From a candidate division KSB1 bacterium (GTDB lineage Bacteria > Zhuqueibacterota > JdFR-76 > DREG01), in assembly GCA_022566355.1 (NCBI GenBank), contig JADFJB010000008.1, positions 1 to 62,918 of the forward strand: 62,918 bases of DNA. Direction: 5' to 3'. This document shows positions 8,347 through 17,500 of this stretch, in pieces. The position numbers and the translations under genes were made by a program. A model generated the notes under the pieces. It saw only the letters and a program-made list of their open reading frames with translations. It was not told the origin of the DNA and did no database searches. How positions within the stretch are numbered: position 1 is the stretch's first letter; each line of letters begins with the position of its first letter.

Positions 8347-9594
8347 ATGATGATCCTGCATCCAGATTTCGACCGATTGCAAAAGAGAATAGAAACTTAT
8401 GGTGATACGGCAATCGAATATCAAACCAGGTTGACAGCTATTCCAGCGATTGGACCCGAGAACGGCGGCGAAGGAGAAGTGAAAAAAGCCGCTGAAATTA
8501 GAACGATATTACAAGAATTAAAAGCCGATAAAATTGAAGAAATTCAATGTACTGATAATCGAGTTGCAGATGGTTACCGGCCAAACCTGCTCGGCTATTT
8601 TAATGGTAAGAATTCTTCCCGGAAAATTTGGATCATCTCACACATGGATGTAGTTCCTGAAGGTGATCGAAACTTGTGGGATCAGGATCCTTTTACCGTT
8701 CGGGTTGATGGAGATAAGATCATCGGCAGAGGCGTAGAAGATGATCAGCAGGGTATCGTATCTAGTTTATTAGCTGCAAAAGCGTTGCGAGAAGAACAGG
8801 TTTTACCCAATTACGATGTTGTCCTGGTAATGGTAGCCGACGAAGAAACCGGCAGCAAATATGGCCTCAGCTGCGTTTTGAAACGTAAGTTGGAAGAATT
8901 TGGCGAACAGGATTTGATCATCATACCTGACGCCGGGAATGCTGATGGTACCATGATTGAAGTTGCAGAAAAAACAATCCTGTGGCTGAAATTTACGATT
9001 ACCGGCAAGCAATGTCACGCTTCTCAACCAGAACTGGGCATTAATGCACATCGTGCTGGGGCGCATCTCATCGTGAAATTAAATCGGTTATATGAACAAT
9101 TCCCCGAGCACGATGAGCTTTTCGATCCGCCGATCTCTACATTCGAGCCAACGAAGAAAGAGGCAAACGTCGATAATGTCAATACGATACCCGGAACGGA
9201 TATTTTTTATCTGGATTGTCGAATTCTACCAAGCGTCTATTTCAACAAGGTCATTTCTGAAATAAAGCGACAAATCGAAGAAACTGAAACAGAATTTGGC
9301 GTTAAGATTTCAGTAGACTTACCCCATAGCGAACCATCGAATCCAGCAACCCCCCATGATGCACCGGTTGTTAAAGCTTTGCAAATTGCTGTTAAGGCAG
9401 TTCATGGCCGAAAAGCAAAACCGATGGGAATTGGCGGAGGCACTGTTGCGGCATGTGTTCGGGGGAAAGGATTCAATGCGGCAGTTTGGTGCACCAATAA
9501 AGAAACTGCCCATCAACCCAATGAACACTCCCTAATTCCAAACATAATCGGAGACGCCAAAGTGTTTGCCCATGTTTTTTTGCAGGACTTTTAG
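8347..9594 (+). CDS. M20-family metallo-hydrolase (ArgE/DapE-like)
   Basis: A 415-residue M20 peptidase/deacylase with a two-zinc site. Visible ligand motifs are ISHMDVVPEG (His and Asp near residue 100), GRGVEDDQQG (bridging Asp), VADEETGS (catalytic and ligand Glu) and TAHQPNEHS (C-terminal His). The inserted dimerisation domain lies in the middle third. The family cleaves amide bonds of N-acyl amino acids or short peptides; specificity cannot be read from sequence. It lies about 50 bp after pit with no clear SD; ATG 8347 and 8350 are both possible. Confidence 0.85.
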   Translation: MMILHPDFDRLQKRIETYGDTAIEYQTRLTAIPAIGPENGGEGEVKKAAEIRTILQELKADKIEEIQCTDNRVADGYRPNLLGYFNGKNSSRKIWIISHMDVVPEGDRNLWDQDPFTVRVDGDKIIGRGVEDDQQGIVSSLLAAKALREEQVLPNYDVVLVMVADEETGSKYGLSCVLKRKLEEFGEQDLIIIPDAGNADGTMIEVAEKTILWLKFTITGKQCHASQPELGINAHRAGAHLIVKLNRLYEQFPEHDELFDPPISTFEPTKKEANVDNVNTIPGTDIFYLDCRILPSVYFNKVISEIKRQIEETETEFGVKISVDLPHSEPSNPATPHDAPVVKALQIAVKAVHGRKAKPMGIGGGTVAACVRGKGFNAAVWCTNKETAHQPNEHSLIPNIIGDAKVFAHVFLQDF

Positions 9595-9681
9595 GTGGTT
9601 ATGAAAAACCGATTTTTACTTGCAATTAAAGAAAAAAATAGCAAATAAATTTTTAAGAAAAGAACTATGCCTCTCTGTTAG

Positions 9682-9737
9682 TTTGTCTCTTTGTCTCTTT
9701 GTCTCTTTGTCTCTTTGTCCCTTTGTCTCTTTGTCTC
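9682..9737. repeat. Seven-unit 8-bp tandem repeat
   Basis: Seven consecutive copies of TTTGTCTC, the fifth reading TTTGTCCC. It lies between the ends of two convergent genes. An open frame across it would give only a low-complexity Leu/Ser/Phe peptide, so I treat it as non-coding. Confidence 0.95.
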
Positions 9738-9745
9738 TCATATAT

Positions 9746-10762
9746 TTATTCTTGCTGAGGAGGCGGCTGTGGCCGTCGAATTCGTCGTTCGGTGATCCCC
9801 TGGTTGGTTAAAACCAACTTACTAACGATTTCCGCCGCTGTACCTAATTTTCCAATCGAATCCGAATTGACCCAAAGAAATAATCCATCTGCTCGCCCTA
9901 TTCTTAGCTCAATTTTCTCATTCGCTTCAAAAGTTCGGTCTCTTCCCGGTGGGAAAATATATTCAGTTGTATCATATTCATCTCTTACCATCCGGAACCA
10001 GGTTGATTCTGCAGCAACAACACGCAATTTTACTTTTTCAGGGATCCTGATGAGTTCAATCTCCGGTTTTTCAGTTTCTGCTTTTTCGAGATTTTGCCGC
10101 CTGGCTTCAAAAACAGTGATTTTTTCCACCGGTTCATTTGATGAATTGACATTCTCTTTGCTGATATATTGGATATAGACATAAATGATTCCGGCAAGAA
10201 TAAGTAAAACCAAAGTTCCAAGTATTAGCTCTCCCTTATGTTCAGAAAACCACGTTAAAGACTTCTTATCTTTAGACTTTGGCGGTTTAGCAACAAGTTT
10301 AGAGCTCTTTTCTATTCCTGGCTTTTGACCTTCTTTTTCTTGAACTGTTATTTTGCTTTTGGCAGTTTTTTTCTTAGGCTTTTTTATCTCTTTTGAAACG
10401 ATTGTTTCATTTGGAACTTTTGACTCTTCTAATTCTTTTATAGCTTCTTTTATTATTTTTGCATTATTTTGCTTATTAATTACAGATTGATCTTTATTCT
10501 GATTAGCATTATCAACTACTGTTGGTTTTTCAAATTCAGCGTAGTAAAGCGCTATTAATCCCGACTCATCCACTTCTACAATCAGGGCAATCGATTTAAT
10601 AAAACCAATAATGACAGGCTTGGGAAAGAAATCAAATTCACCATTTTCCATCTTCTTCAGAAATTCTAGTTGAATTTTGGTTTTATCATTTAATTCAGAC
10701 AACTTCAAATTTTTATCTAATCTAGCTTTGCGTAATTTCCGGCTTAATGCTTCGAAGCTCAA
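9746..10762 (-). CDS. RodZ-like HTH membrane protein
   Basis: A 338-residue protein with the RodZ architecture: N-terminal HTH_25 helix-turn-helix (about 5-70), a charged Lys-rich linker, one TM helix (about 176-198, LILGTLVLLILAGIIYVYI) and a periplasmic DUF4115-like beta domain (about 235-325). RodZ links MreB to the cell wall in rod-shaped cells. The start is a TTG with AAGGAG six nt upstream. It heads a run of minus-strand genes of mixed function. The family assignment is good; a role in cell shape is inferred. Confidence 0.8.
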   Translation of the reverse strand: MSFEALSRKLRKARLDKNLKLSELNDKTKIQLEFLKKMENGEFDFFPKPVIIGFIKSIALIVEVDESGLIALYYAEFEKPTVVDNANQNKDQSVINKQNNAKIIKEAIKELEESKVPNETIVSKEIKKPKKKTAKSKITVQEKEGQKPGIEKSSKLVAKPPKSKDKKSLTWFSEHKGELILGTLVLLILAGIIYVYIQYISKENVNSSNEPVEKITVFEARRQNLEKAETEKPEIELIRIPEKVKLRVVAAESTWFRMVRDEYDTTEYIFPPGRDRTFEANEKIELRIGRADGLFLWVNSDSIGKLGTAAEIVSKLVLTNQGITERRIRRPQPPPQQE

Positions 10763-10845
10763 CGAGTTCTCCTTATTACAAGTGGTTTTTTTGCTAAAAC
10801 GATTACCTATTATATCGGGTTACTTATATAGTTCATTACTAAACT

Positions 10846-11433
10846 CTAAGCAGAAAGAAATTTCTGTAAATTTAAATAAAAGCAGGTCAATGGGAAACCC
10901 ATTACATTATAATAACACCCTTCAATCCTATCCACAAATAAAGCGCTGCGATCCTGGATTCCATAGGCACCTGCCTTATCTAAAGGATTATCATTCTCTA
11001 CATAAATTTCAATTTCATTATTCGTTAATTCTCTGAAAGAAACAACCGTGCTTTCACAATCCGATATTATCTTGTTGTTATCCGAGTCTACTATGGCAAT
11101 TCCAGAATAAACCACATGCTCTCTGCCACTCAGATTTTGCAGCATTTGGCGTGCAGCAATTTTGTCAATTGGTTTGCCAAGAATTTCCTGATCCAAAACA
11201 ACAACTGTGTCAGCTCCTATTACAATTCGATTTTCTGTTTTAGCCGCGACATTTTTTGCTTTTTTAATTGCCAGATCCGTTGTAAATTTCTTAGGAGAAG
11301 TTGTCTTTGAATTTTCTTCTATATCGCTGGGAATAACTTCAACAGTAAAACCAACCTGGTGCAACAATTGCAATCGTCTTGGGGATTGAGAAGCCAACAC
11401 CAATGGTTTTGGTAATTTTAAAAATGAATTCAT
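10846..11433 (-). CDS. maf: Maf-family nucleotide pyrophosphatase
   Basis: A 195-residue Maf/YhdE-type nucleoside triphosphate pyrophosphatase, which hydrolyses non-canonical or dTTP/UTP-type nucleotides to monophosphates. Motifs: LASQSPRRLQLL at the N-terminus, IGADTVVVL with the catalytic Asp, and the C-terminal EGCYYNVMGFPL. Its length is normal. No clear Shine-Dalgarno precedes the ATG. The 250 bp upstream hold degenerate repeats of GATGCT (11487, 11500, 11523) and no gene. Confidence 0.92.
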   Translation of the reverse strand: MNSFLKLPKPLVLASQSPRRLQLLHQVGFTVEVIPSDIEENSKTTSPKKFTTDLAIKKAKNVAAKTENRIVIGADTVVVLDQEILGKPIDKIAARQMLQNLSGREHVVYSGIAIVDSDNNKIISDCESTVVSFRELTNNEIEIYVENDNPLDKAGAYGIQDRSALFVDRIEGCYYNVMGFPLTCFYLNLQKFLSA

Positions 11434-11685
11434 AGAATGTTTAGTTAACCAGTTAAATTTTATATGTTATGTTGTTTTGGTGAACAGATGCTCGATTTTT
11501 GATGCTAGTTTACTAGATTCTAGATGCTGGATACTTGACAAAAAAAGTTCAAATAACAAAATATAAATTACGAATTATAATTTAATTTTCAAACGTGGAA
11601 TACTGCTTTTTGTTAATTGATTTCCGGAATTTAGAAACCAGGATCAAGCATCGCATCAATACTTATTGTTTAAAGCAAAGCTTCC

Positions 11686-12129
11686 TCAATTTTTACTATC
11701 CAAAATAATCGTAACCGGGCCATCATTGGTGAGGCTCACTTTCATATGAGCGCCAAATTCACCTACCAGCACTTTCAAACCGGATTCTTTCAACAGTTTT
11801 ACAAATTGATTAAACATTGGCAATGCTTGATGAGGTGGTGCAGCCTGGATAAAACTTGGCCGGCGTCCTTTGCGAGTATCTGCATGCAAAGTAAATTGAG
11901 AAACAACCAAAATTTCGGCTCTTAAATCATTAACGGAAACATTCATCTTTCCTGCATCATCCTCAAATATTCGCAGGTTTACACACTTTTCTGCCATGTA
12001 TTTCATATCGGTTTCGCTATCATCATGGGTTATACCAACGAAAAGCAATAACCCTTTCCTGATTTCAGCAATGATTTTGCCATCGATTGAAACATTCGCA
12101 GACTGAACTCGCTGTAAAACAACTCGCAT
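11686..12129 (-). CDS. dtd: D-aminoacyl-tRNA deacylase
   Basis: A 147-residue Dtd protein that removes D-amino acids (and glycine from mischarged tRNA-Ala) by hydrolysing the ester bond. The family motifs SQFTLHADTRKGRRPSF and NDGPVT are intact. Its ATG directly abuts the stop codon of the upstream prenyltransferase gene, so the two are probably translated together. It is the last gene of the run; the function is housekeeping. Confidence 0.95.
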   Translation of the reverse strand: MRVVLQRVQSANVSIDGKIIAEIRKGLLLFVGITHDDSETDMKYMAEKCVNLRIFEDDAGKMNVSVNDLRAEILVVSQFTLHADTRKGRRPSFIQAAPPHQALPMFNQFVKLLKESGLKVLVGEFGAHMKVSLTNDGPVTIILDSKN

Positions 12130-12927
12130 TTAGTTGATCATGACTCCACACAAAATGGCAGCCAATCCGACAACCATGTCAGCTTTTAGCATATCACTTA
12201 AACGATGTAAATTTTGTGTCGAAGAATCTCTCCACAATGAAAAAATAACAAAAAGTAAAAATAAGTCAACCCCAAAAACTACTACTATTAAATAAACCTT
12301 ACCAAAAATTCCAAGAATAAAAGGTATAAAAGTGACTGGAATTAGCAACAGAAAAATGGCAGAAATTAGCCATCTAGAAGGATTTATTCCATAGGTTATC
12401 GGAAATGTTTTTATTTGATTCTTCCTATCTCCAGGGACGTCTTCAATGTCTTTCAAAATCTCGCGACCAAGATGAAAGAAAAACGCAAAAACAGCAGGAA
12501 TAAATGCCATCCCTATTTGTTCTACAGCAACACCACCATAAATAAAAGCCAAAGCCGATACCAAACCAACCACCAGGTTACCCGAAAGAATGGTTCGTTT
12601 TAACCGGTAACTATAATAGAAAAGCAACAGTGAGGTTGCGCTTGCAATCAAAACCGCAAGTGGATTAATCAATAAACTTAACCCAATCCCCAGCCCAAAA
12701 AGTAAGAATGACCAAATCCGAGCATTCTGAGGTGAAACCAATCCTGCAGGCAAAGGCCGGTCTGGTTTGTTAATACGATCTATATCGCCATCAAAAAAAT
12801 CATTGATTGTATTGGCTGCCCCGGTGATGAAACCACCCGAAAAACATGCTAAAAATAATTTTGAATAGAGGGGGATACTGCCTGCAACCAATGCGCCTAT
12901 CGCGATACTGCACATCCCGATAAGCAC
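12130..12927 (-). CDS. UbiA-family prenyltransferase
   Basis: A polytopic UbiA-superfamily prenyltransferase, similar to geranylgeranylglycerol-phosphate/digeranylgeranyl transferases. Aspartate motifs are NDFFDGDID and, later, DIEDVPGDRKNQ; about eight TM helices follow. The only usual start codon is GTG at 12927, yet the frame stays open upstream to 13023 and encodes the conserved first-helix segment LLRPTN just before it. No ATG, GTG or TTG lies there (a CTG does, at 13005-13003). A non-standard start or a lost start codon is likely, so the true protein is probably longer. The substrate is not identifiable. Confidence 0.78.
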   Translation of the reverse strand: MLIGMCSIAIGALVAGSIPLYSKLFLACFSGGFITGAANTINDFFDGDIDRINKPDRPLPAGLVSPQNARIWSFLLFGLGIGLSLLINPLAVLIASATSLLLFYYSYRLKRTILSGNLVVGLVSALAFIYGGVAVEQIGMAFIPAVFAFFFHLGREILKDIEDVPGDRKNQIKTFPITYGINPSRWLISAIFLLLIPVTFIPFILGIFGKVYLIVVVFGVDLFLLFVIFSLWRDSSTQNLHRLSDMLKADMVVGLAAILCGVMIN

Positions 12928-12958
12928 ATTGGTCGGCCGAAGTAGGATTAAATATGGT

Positions 12959-14122
12959 TTAAATGTAAAGGGTATGTTCTTTTGTGATTTTTCTATTGTA
13001 TTCAGGTTTGAACTCGAATTGGTTTAAATCCCGTAGATTAAATTTAAAATCATGTAAACGATCTTGTAAATGATCCAGTTTTTCTTCTAGCTTATGATGG
13101 ATTCCCTCTTGAATCAAATGATCCAAATCATAATGAAAGTTAAAATTATCATTAATTTCAAAATTGATTCGATCATGGATTCTATCATTCATTCTTTGTA
13201 TAATTTTATTTCTGATGATAATACGTGGCTCTCCATCACGAAGCCTGATTATTATATTATTATCCGGGGAGTGCATCCTACTCCTAAAATTAAAAATATG
13301 GGGGGCTACATTAAATCCCCCAAAACTATGATTCGATTCACCTAACTCAACAGTAATTTTTTGTTCCTTACCGGATCTAACCACGGTTATTTCGACTTCC
13401 TCACCGGAATCGTAATCACCCAAAATTTCCAAAATATCATCCGTAACCTCAACTGATTCACCATCGATTTTTGAAAGAATATCGCCGGGTTTCATTCCTG
13501 CTTCTTCCGCCGGGCTATCTTCTTCCACATCCGTGATTAATACGCCGTCCTCAACATCCACATTAAAATATTTCGCTAAATCCTCATTCATGTCTTGCAT
13601 ATGAATACCAAGATATGGGCGATTTAACCCACCGAAAAATACACTAAATGGTGGTTTGCTATACTTGTCTCCAGATTCATCATCATCAAAATTGTAGGAA
13701 TAGAAAAATTGGTGTTCATCTTCCTTATCTTTGTAGCTTGCCAGTTCAACCTTAATAGTTTTATTCTTGCCATCATGAATCACTTTAAGTGATAATTTAT
13801 CTCCCGGTTTTTTCTTACGGATTAATCTTGTAAAATGCCGGGGACCTTTCAAGTCCGAACCATCCACAGATAGGATTAAATCTCCTCTTTCAAGATCGAC
13901 AAAATCTGCCGGTGAATCATCAACTACATAACTGATTTGGATTCCCTCATTCCGCCCTAAGTCATACTCTTTCTTATTTTTCTTTGAAACATCTATTACC
14001 GAGACCCCTAACCAGGGCCGGTCTTTGTCCTTGGAATCGATTCGCTTAAATGCAAATCCAAGACTACCAATCGCAAAAACTACAATCACGATCCACATTG
14101 GATGGATATATCGTCCTTTCAT
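12959..14122 (-). CDS. Membrane-anchored protein with two PDZ domains
   Basis: A 387-residue protein with an N-terminal signal anchor (WIVIVVFAIGSLGFAF) and two PDZ domains: about 35-115 (starting RPWLGVSVID) and 170-270 (RPYLGIHMQD). A charged, helical C-terminus rich in His, Asp and Asn follows. There is no trypsin-like protease domain, so it is not a complete DegP/HtrA. I chose ATG 14122 over 14146 because GGAGG lies a few bases before it. The 3' end overlaps the upstream open frame of the UbiA gene. It may bind peptides or partners in the periplasm. Confidence 0.75.
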   Translation of the reverse strand: MKGRYIHPMWIVIVVFAIGSLGFAFKRIDSKDKDRPWLGVSVIDVSKKNKKEYDLGRNEGIQISYVVDDSPADFVDLERGDLILSVDGSDLKGPRHFTRLIRKKKPGDKLSLKVIHDGKNKTIKVELASYKDKEDEHQFFYSYNFDDDESGDKYSKPPFSVFFGGLNRPYLGIHMQDMNEDLAKYFNVDVEDGVLITDVEEDSPAEEAGMKPGDILSKIDGESVEVTDDILEILGDYDSGEEVEITVVRSGKEQKITVELGESNHSFGGFNVAPHIFNFRSRMHSPDNNIIIRLRDGEPRIIIRNKIIQRMNDRIHDRINFEINDNFNFHYDLDHLIQEGIHHKLEEKLDHLQDRLHDFKFNLRDLNQFEFKPEYNRKITKEHTLYI

Positions 14123-14203
14123 CTTACCTCCGTAATTATTTTTCATATTTAAGCATATTAATAAGACGATACATCCTCACAAGTTGTTTTAAACTAATTG
14201 AAG

Positions 14204-14758
14204 TTAATTAAAATATTTGAGAATGCCTGACTTTTTTTGCTGTTCTAAAATATGGAATATTACGGTTCCAAAAGCTACCCCGACATTTAAGGAATGCTTA
14301 ATGCCAAACATCGGAATTTCAATTGCGTAATCTGCTAGTTTTACTACATCCTCACTGATACCTTCAACTTCGTTGCCAATAACAAGGCACAAAGGGGAAG
14401 GATAATTTAGGGCGGTATATTCGACACAAGAATCCGTATGCTCCAAAATGATGATGGGAATATTATTTTGCTTTAGTTTATGGACAACCTTAACTGCTTC
14501 TTTATGGTATTCCCAGGGTACGGTTTTATCCGCTCCTAATGCTGTCTTGCTAATCTCGTTTCTTGGCGGTTGGCCGCTAAAACCACAAAGGTATAGCTTT
14601 GATATTCTTACGGCATCTGAAGTTCGAAAAATGGAACCCACATTGTGCAGGCTACGGATGTTTTCCGCAATCACATAAATAGGGAATCTTCCTTCCCTAT
14701 CTATCTTTTCTTTATCAAAGCGTTGATCAAATATTTCTTCATATGTTAATTTTCGCAT
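14204..14758 (-). CDS. TrmH/SpoU-family RNA 2'-O-methyltransferase
   Basis: A 184-residue SPOUT methyltransferase that uses S-adenosylmethionine to methylate a ribose in tRNA or rRNA. The three SpoU motifs are seen: ENIRSLHNVGSIFRTSDA, LVIGNEVEGIS and IPMFGIKHSLNVGVAFG. The target nucleotide is not predictable. The length suits a TrmH-like protein without an extra N-terminal domain. Confidence 0.9.
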   Translation of the reverse strand: MRKLTYEEIFDQRFDKEKIDREGRFPIYVIAENIRSLHNVGSIFRTSDAVRISKLYLCGFSGQPPRNEISKTALGADKTVPWEYHKEAVKVVHKLKQNNIPIIILEHTDSCVEYTALNYPSPLCLVIGNEVEGISEDVVKLADYAIEIPMFGIKHSLNVGVAFGTVIFHILEQQKKSGILKYFN

Positions 14759-14773
14759 TTCAAAATTCCGGAT

Positions 14774-15113
14774 TTAAATCAATTCACTAGGTTTCAAATG
14801 ATCTCTTCCCATCGCCAATGGATATCGCGACGCACCCAAAATTCCGGCATTCGCTACCGAAAAGAATGAAAGAAAAGCTGCAGCGGTCATTACCATCCCG
14901 CCCAAATTGCCCCCGAAAATTCGAGCGGCATCAGAAACGGGCGTTAAGCTGCCAGCCAGTTGTTCGGCAGGCAGAACTCCGACCATGACAACAGTACCAA
15001 TACCGTAGATAATTATAGAACTTCCCAACGCCAGGAACATACCTAACGGCAAATTCCTTTCCAGGATTTTTGACTTCTTCCGGCACACTAGTGTTCATTT
15101 TAATCTGTTTCAA
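14774..15113 (-). pseudogene. Remnant of an APC-type amino acid permease
   Basis: An internal fragment of an APC-superfamily permease. Frame one (from 15113) reads EEVKNP and then shifts; frame two (to 14774) continues ERNLPLGMFLALG through two TM helices and ends at DHLKPSELI. Deleting one G joins the frames as VKNPERNLPLG. The N-terminal half and the C-terminal helices are absent, so the gene is truncated at both ends as well as frameshifted. It is almost certainly dead. Confidence 0.85.
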
Positions 15114-15246
15114 AAGGCCAACTCAGAAAATTCGATGGATTTAAATTAACTTATCAATCCATAACCAAATTTGTAACTTGTATTTACCATTCAATCTTGT
15201 TAAGTTTCAAGTGAAAATTACACAATTTTATTGATAGGCTAAAATT

Positions 15247-16452
15247 ATGATAACAGATCCGATGGCTATTTTTGCAGTTTGTGCAGGAATTTGTGCACTG
15301 GTATTTTGGTCAACCGAACAATCCTGGGCCAAAAAATTTTACAAAATCATTCCGTCCATTGCTCTAATCTATTATATCCCAACTTTTGCCACAACATTTG
15401 GAATATTGCCATCCTCGTCTCCGGTGTATGTCTGGATGAAAGATTACTTATTGCCATTCAGTTTGTTTATTTTGATGATCACTACCGATTTGCCTACCAT
15501 TTTAAAAATTGGTCCAAAAGCCCTGGCCATGATGGCAATTGGGACACTAGGCGTAGTAGTCGGGGGACCGGTTGCCCTTTTGATATTCAAACAATGGGTA
15601 CCTCCGGATACCTGGAAAGGATTGGCGGCATTGTCGGGAAGCTGGATTGGCGGAGGAGCTAATTTCGCTGCAATTAAAGAATCGGTAGGAGCCCCGGATA
15701 GCATAATCGGTCCTATTATCATTGTTGATACTGCCGTTGGCTACACCTGGATGGGAGTGTTATTGTTTTTAGCCAACCACCAAAAAGGTATAGATCGTTG
15801 GAACAAGGCAGATACCCGAGTATTAGAAGATTTAAACCGCCGGCTAAAAGATTTCCAGAAAAACCAAATGAAACCGATCTCTCTGCCGGATGCTTCCGCA
15901 ATTATTGCCATTGGCATTCTTGGTGCGGTGGTGTGCCAGTTCCTGGCTGGAATCGTTTATGGTATAACAGACCCGTTCTTAAAAGAATATTTGCCAACTG
16001 TTGCAACGATTTTCTCCAAATTTACCTGGACAGTAATCCTGATCTCCACAATTGGCATCCTATTATCATTCACTCCTCTAAAAAAAATTGAAGGTTCCGG
16101 CGCTTCCAAATTAGGGTATGCAGCTTTGTATTTGTTCCTCACTTCCATCGGCGCAAAAGCGGACCTGGCCGGTATAGCCGCCGCGCCTATTTTATTGGCG
16201 GTTGGAGCTGTTTGGATTATTATTCACGTTTCATTTTTGATTATCGGTGCAAGACTACTCAGGGCGCCTTTGTTTTTGCTGGCAGTGGGAAGCCAGGCAA
16301 ATATCGGTGGGGCTGCCAGCGCACCGATTGTTGCGGGCGCTTATTACCAGGCCATGGCGCCAGTTGGATTACTCATGGGAATTTTTGGCTATGTTTTAGG
16401 TAATTACGCCGGTTTACTGTGTGCTTATTTTCTGCAATTGGTAGGTGGGTGA
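15247..16452 (+). CDS. DUF819-family integral membrane protein
   Basis: A 401-residue polytopic membrane protein of the DUF819 (YjcL) family, about ten TM helices. Characteristic stretches include GSWIGGGANFAAIKE and, in the second half, SQANIGGAASAPIVA, which resemble a pair of inverted transporter repeats. Its function is not established; the repeated Gly/Asn-rich motifs suggest a secondary transporter. It is a single gene diverging from the permease remnant, without a clear SD. Confidence 0.8.
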   Translation: MITDPMAIFAVCAGICALVFWSTEQSWAKKFYKIIPSIALIYYIPTFATTFGILPSSSPVYVWMKDYLLPFSLFILMITTDLPTILKIGPKALAMMAIGTLGVVVGGPVALLIFKQWVPPDTWKGLAALSGSWIGGGANFAAIKESVGAPDSIIGPIIIVDTAVGYTWMGVLLFLANHQKGIDRWNKADTRVLEDLNRRLKDFQKNQMKPISLPDASAIIAIGILGAVVCQFLAGIVYGITDPFLKEYLPTVATIFSKFTWTVILISTIGILLSFTPLKKIEGSGASKLGYAALYLFLTSIGAKADLAGIAAAPILLAVGAVWIIIHVSFLIIGARLLRAPLFLLAVGSQANIGGAASAPIVAGAYYQAMAPVGLLMGIFGYVLGNYAGLLCAYFLQLVGG

Positions 16453-16900
16453 TTTCCGATAAATCTGTTTCTTTGATACAATTTAGCAGCTTTCAGTACC
16501 TCAATCGACAATTTACTATCGAATTGTTGAAGTATAAATCCTAAAACCCAACATCGAACCTCTAACTTCTTATATTCAATAGTACTCAGGCTCATTCTTC
16601 TTGGTTTATTTCTGATTATACGAATAGACCTGGCAGGTTTCAAACTCAATGTTATAACGAAGGTTGGCTTTCTTAGTAAAAAAACCTGTCAGGACTTTTG
16701 ATTCAATCCCAAATTTCGTTTATGTACCTCAGCAACATATCATAGTTCTATCTTCGAAAAGCCAAAGCGCTAGATAACTTTAGCTCACTTTAGGCAATTA
16801 ATGCGCTTTGAGCACTTTTATGCAACCTTACAAAAAATTCACCGTAATAATTACACCATAAGTAATTTTAAACCCTTAACTAAATGAAGGAGGTATTGCT
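16453..16900. other. Intergenic region with an imperfect inverted repeat
   Basis: About 450 bp without a supportable gene. CCTGGCAGGTTT (16629-16640) and AAACCTGTCAGG (16682-16693) are complementary at 11 of 12 positions around a 41-bp loop. This looks like a dispersed non-coding repeat. A minus-strand 74-codon frame crosses the start of the region but has no family features. Confidence 0.5.
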
Positions 16901-17305
16901 ATGAAACGCGTCGTAACATGCCTTGTTATTTTCGCTTTAAGCCTCGTTGTTATCGGGGCAAATCCCGTTTATTCCCAGGAAAATGTCGACTGGGTAAGTT
17001 TCAGTAAAAATCTTGCCGCGAATTTAGCTTCGGAAAATACCGGAGTAAAGCAGTCGGCGATGCAGCTCATCATCAAATATAGTGACAAACTGGAACTTGA
17101 TGATGACTCAATTTTCGAACTTGTCAGAGTCTACCGTTGGGAAAAAGATGTTAAATACCGTCAAATGGCTTTAGTTACTCTACATAGTTTGAAGGACAAG
17201 TGGGCCATAGAGTTTATTAAACAAAGCTATAATTTTGAATATGATCCGGTTCTTAAACACACCATAGCGGCGATGGTTTTGGAATATCAATCATCGGGTT
17301 CATAA
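16901..17305 (+). CDS. Small exported HEAT-like protein
   Basis: A 134-residue protein with a clear signal peptide (positive start, hydrophobic FALSLVVIGA, cleavage near YSQ-EN at about residue 26). The mature part is helical, with paired helices resembling one or two HEAT repeats. The SD GAAGGAGG lies 7 nt before the ATG and a strong terminator follows, so it is a well-expressed single-gene unit. The function is unknown. A 19-bp copy of its start region lies at 17421-17439. Confidence 0.7.
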   Translation: MKRVVTCLVIFALSLVVIGANPVYSQENVDWVSFSKNLAANLASENTGVKQSAMQLIIKYSDKLELDDDSIFELVRVYRWEKDVKYRQMALVTLHSLKDKWAIEFIKQSYNFEYDPVLKHTIAAMVLEYQSSGS

Positions 17306-17332
17306 ATTCTTTTTCGAATGTGAAAAACTTGT

Positions 17333-17367
17333 AACCCTCGTCTTCATTCAGGATTCGAGGGTTTTTT
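17333..17367 (+). terminator. Rho-independent terminator
   Basis: AACCCTCG (17333-17340) pairs with CGAGGGTT (17356-17363) and is followed by a T-run to 17367. It ends the small exported protein gene. Confidence 0.9.
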
Positions 17368-17375
17368 ATTGAGAT

Positions 17376-17411
17376 AAAAAAAAGCCGCTAAGTTTTTACA
17401 CCCAGCGGCTT
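17376..17411 (-). terminator. Rho-independent terminator of the DUF1028 gene
   Basis: On the minus strand AAGCCGCT (17411-17404) pairs with AGCGGCTT (17389-17382), followed by a run of T to 17376. It closes the DUF1028 gene from the right and stands back-to-back with the plus-strand terminator. Confidence 0.88.
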
Positions 17412-17420
17412 AAGCAATTA

Positions 17421-17439
17421 GTATTGCTATGAAACGCGT
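17421..17439 (+). repeat. 19-bp copy of an upstream gene start
   Basis: GTATTGCTATGAAACGCGT is identical to 16893-16911, the start region of the small exported protein. Here it opens an 18-codon frame with no SD that ends at TGA, so it looks like a relic of a local duplication. Confidence 0.8.
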
Positions 17440-17500
17440 GGCACAATATACAATCTTGATTCTTTATTGTCAAGATAAAAAATGAAAAAATCACAAGCCT

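Noticed and set aside
9620-9811. 63-codon plus-strand frame across the 8-bp tandem repeat
   Set aside because: The peptide is low-complexity Leu/Ser/Phe from the repeat, and it overlaps the end of the RodZ-like gene.
15279-15662. 127-codon frame on the plus strand
   Set aside because: It lies inside the DUF819 gene in another frame and has no family features.
16425-16649. 74-codon minus-strand frame after DUF819
   Set aside because: No SD, unusual composition and overlap with a non-coding repeat.
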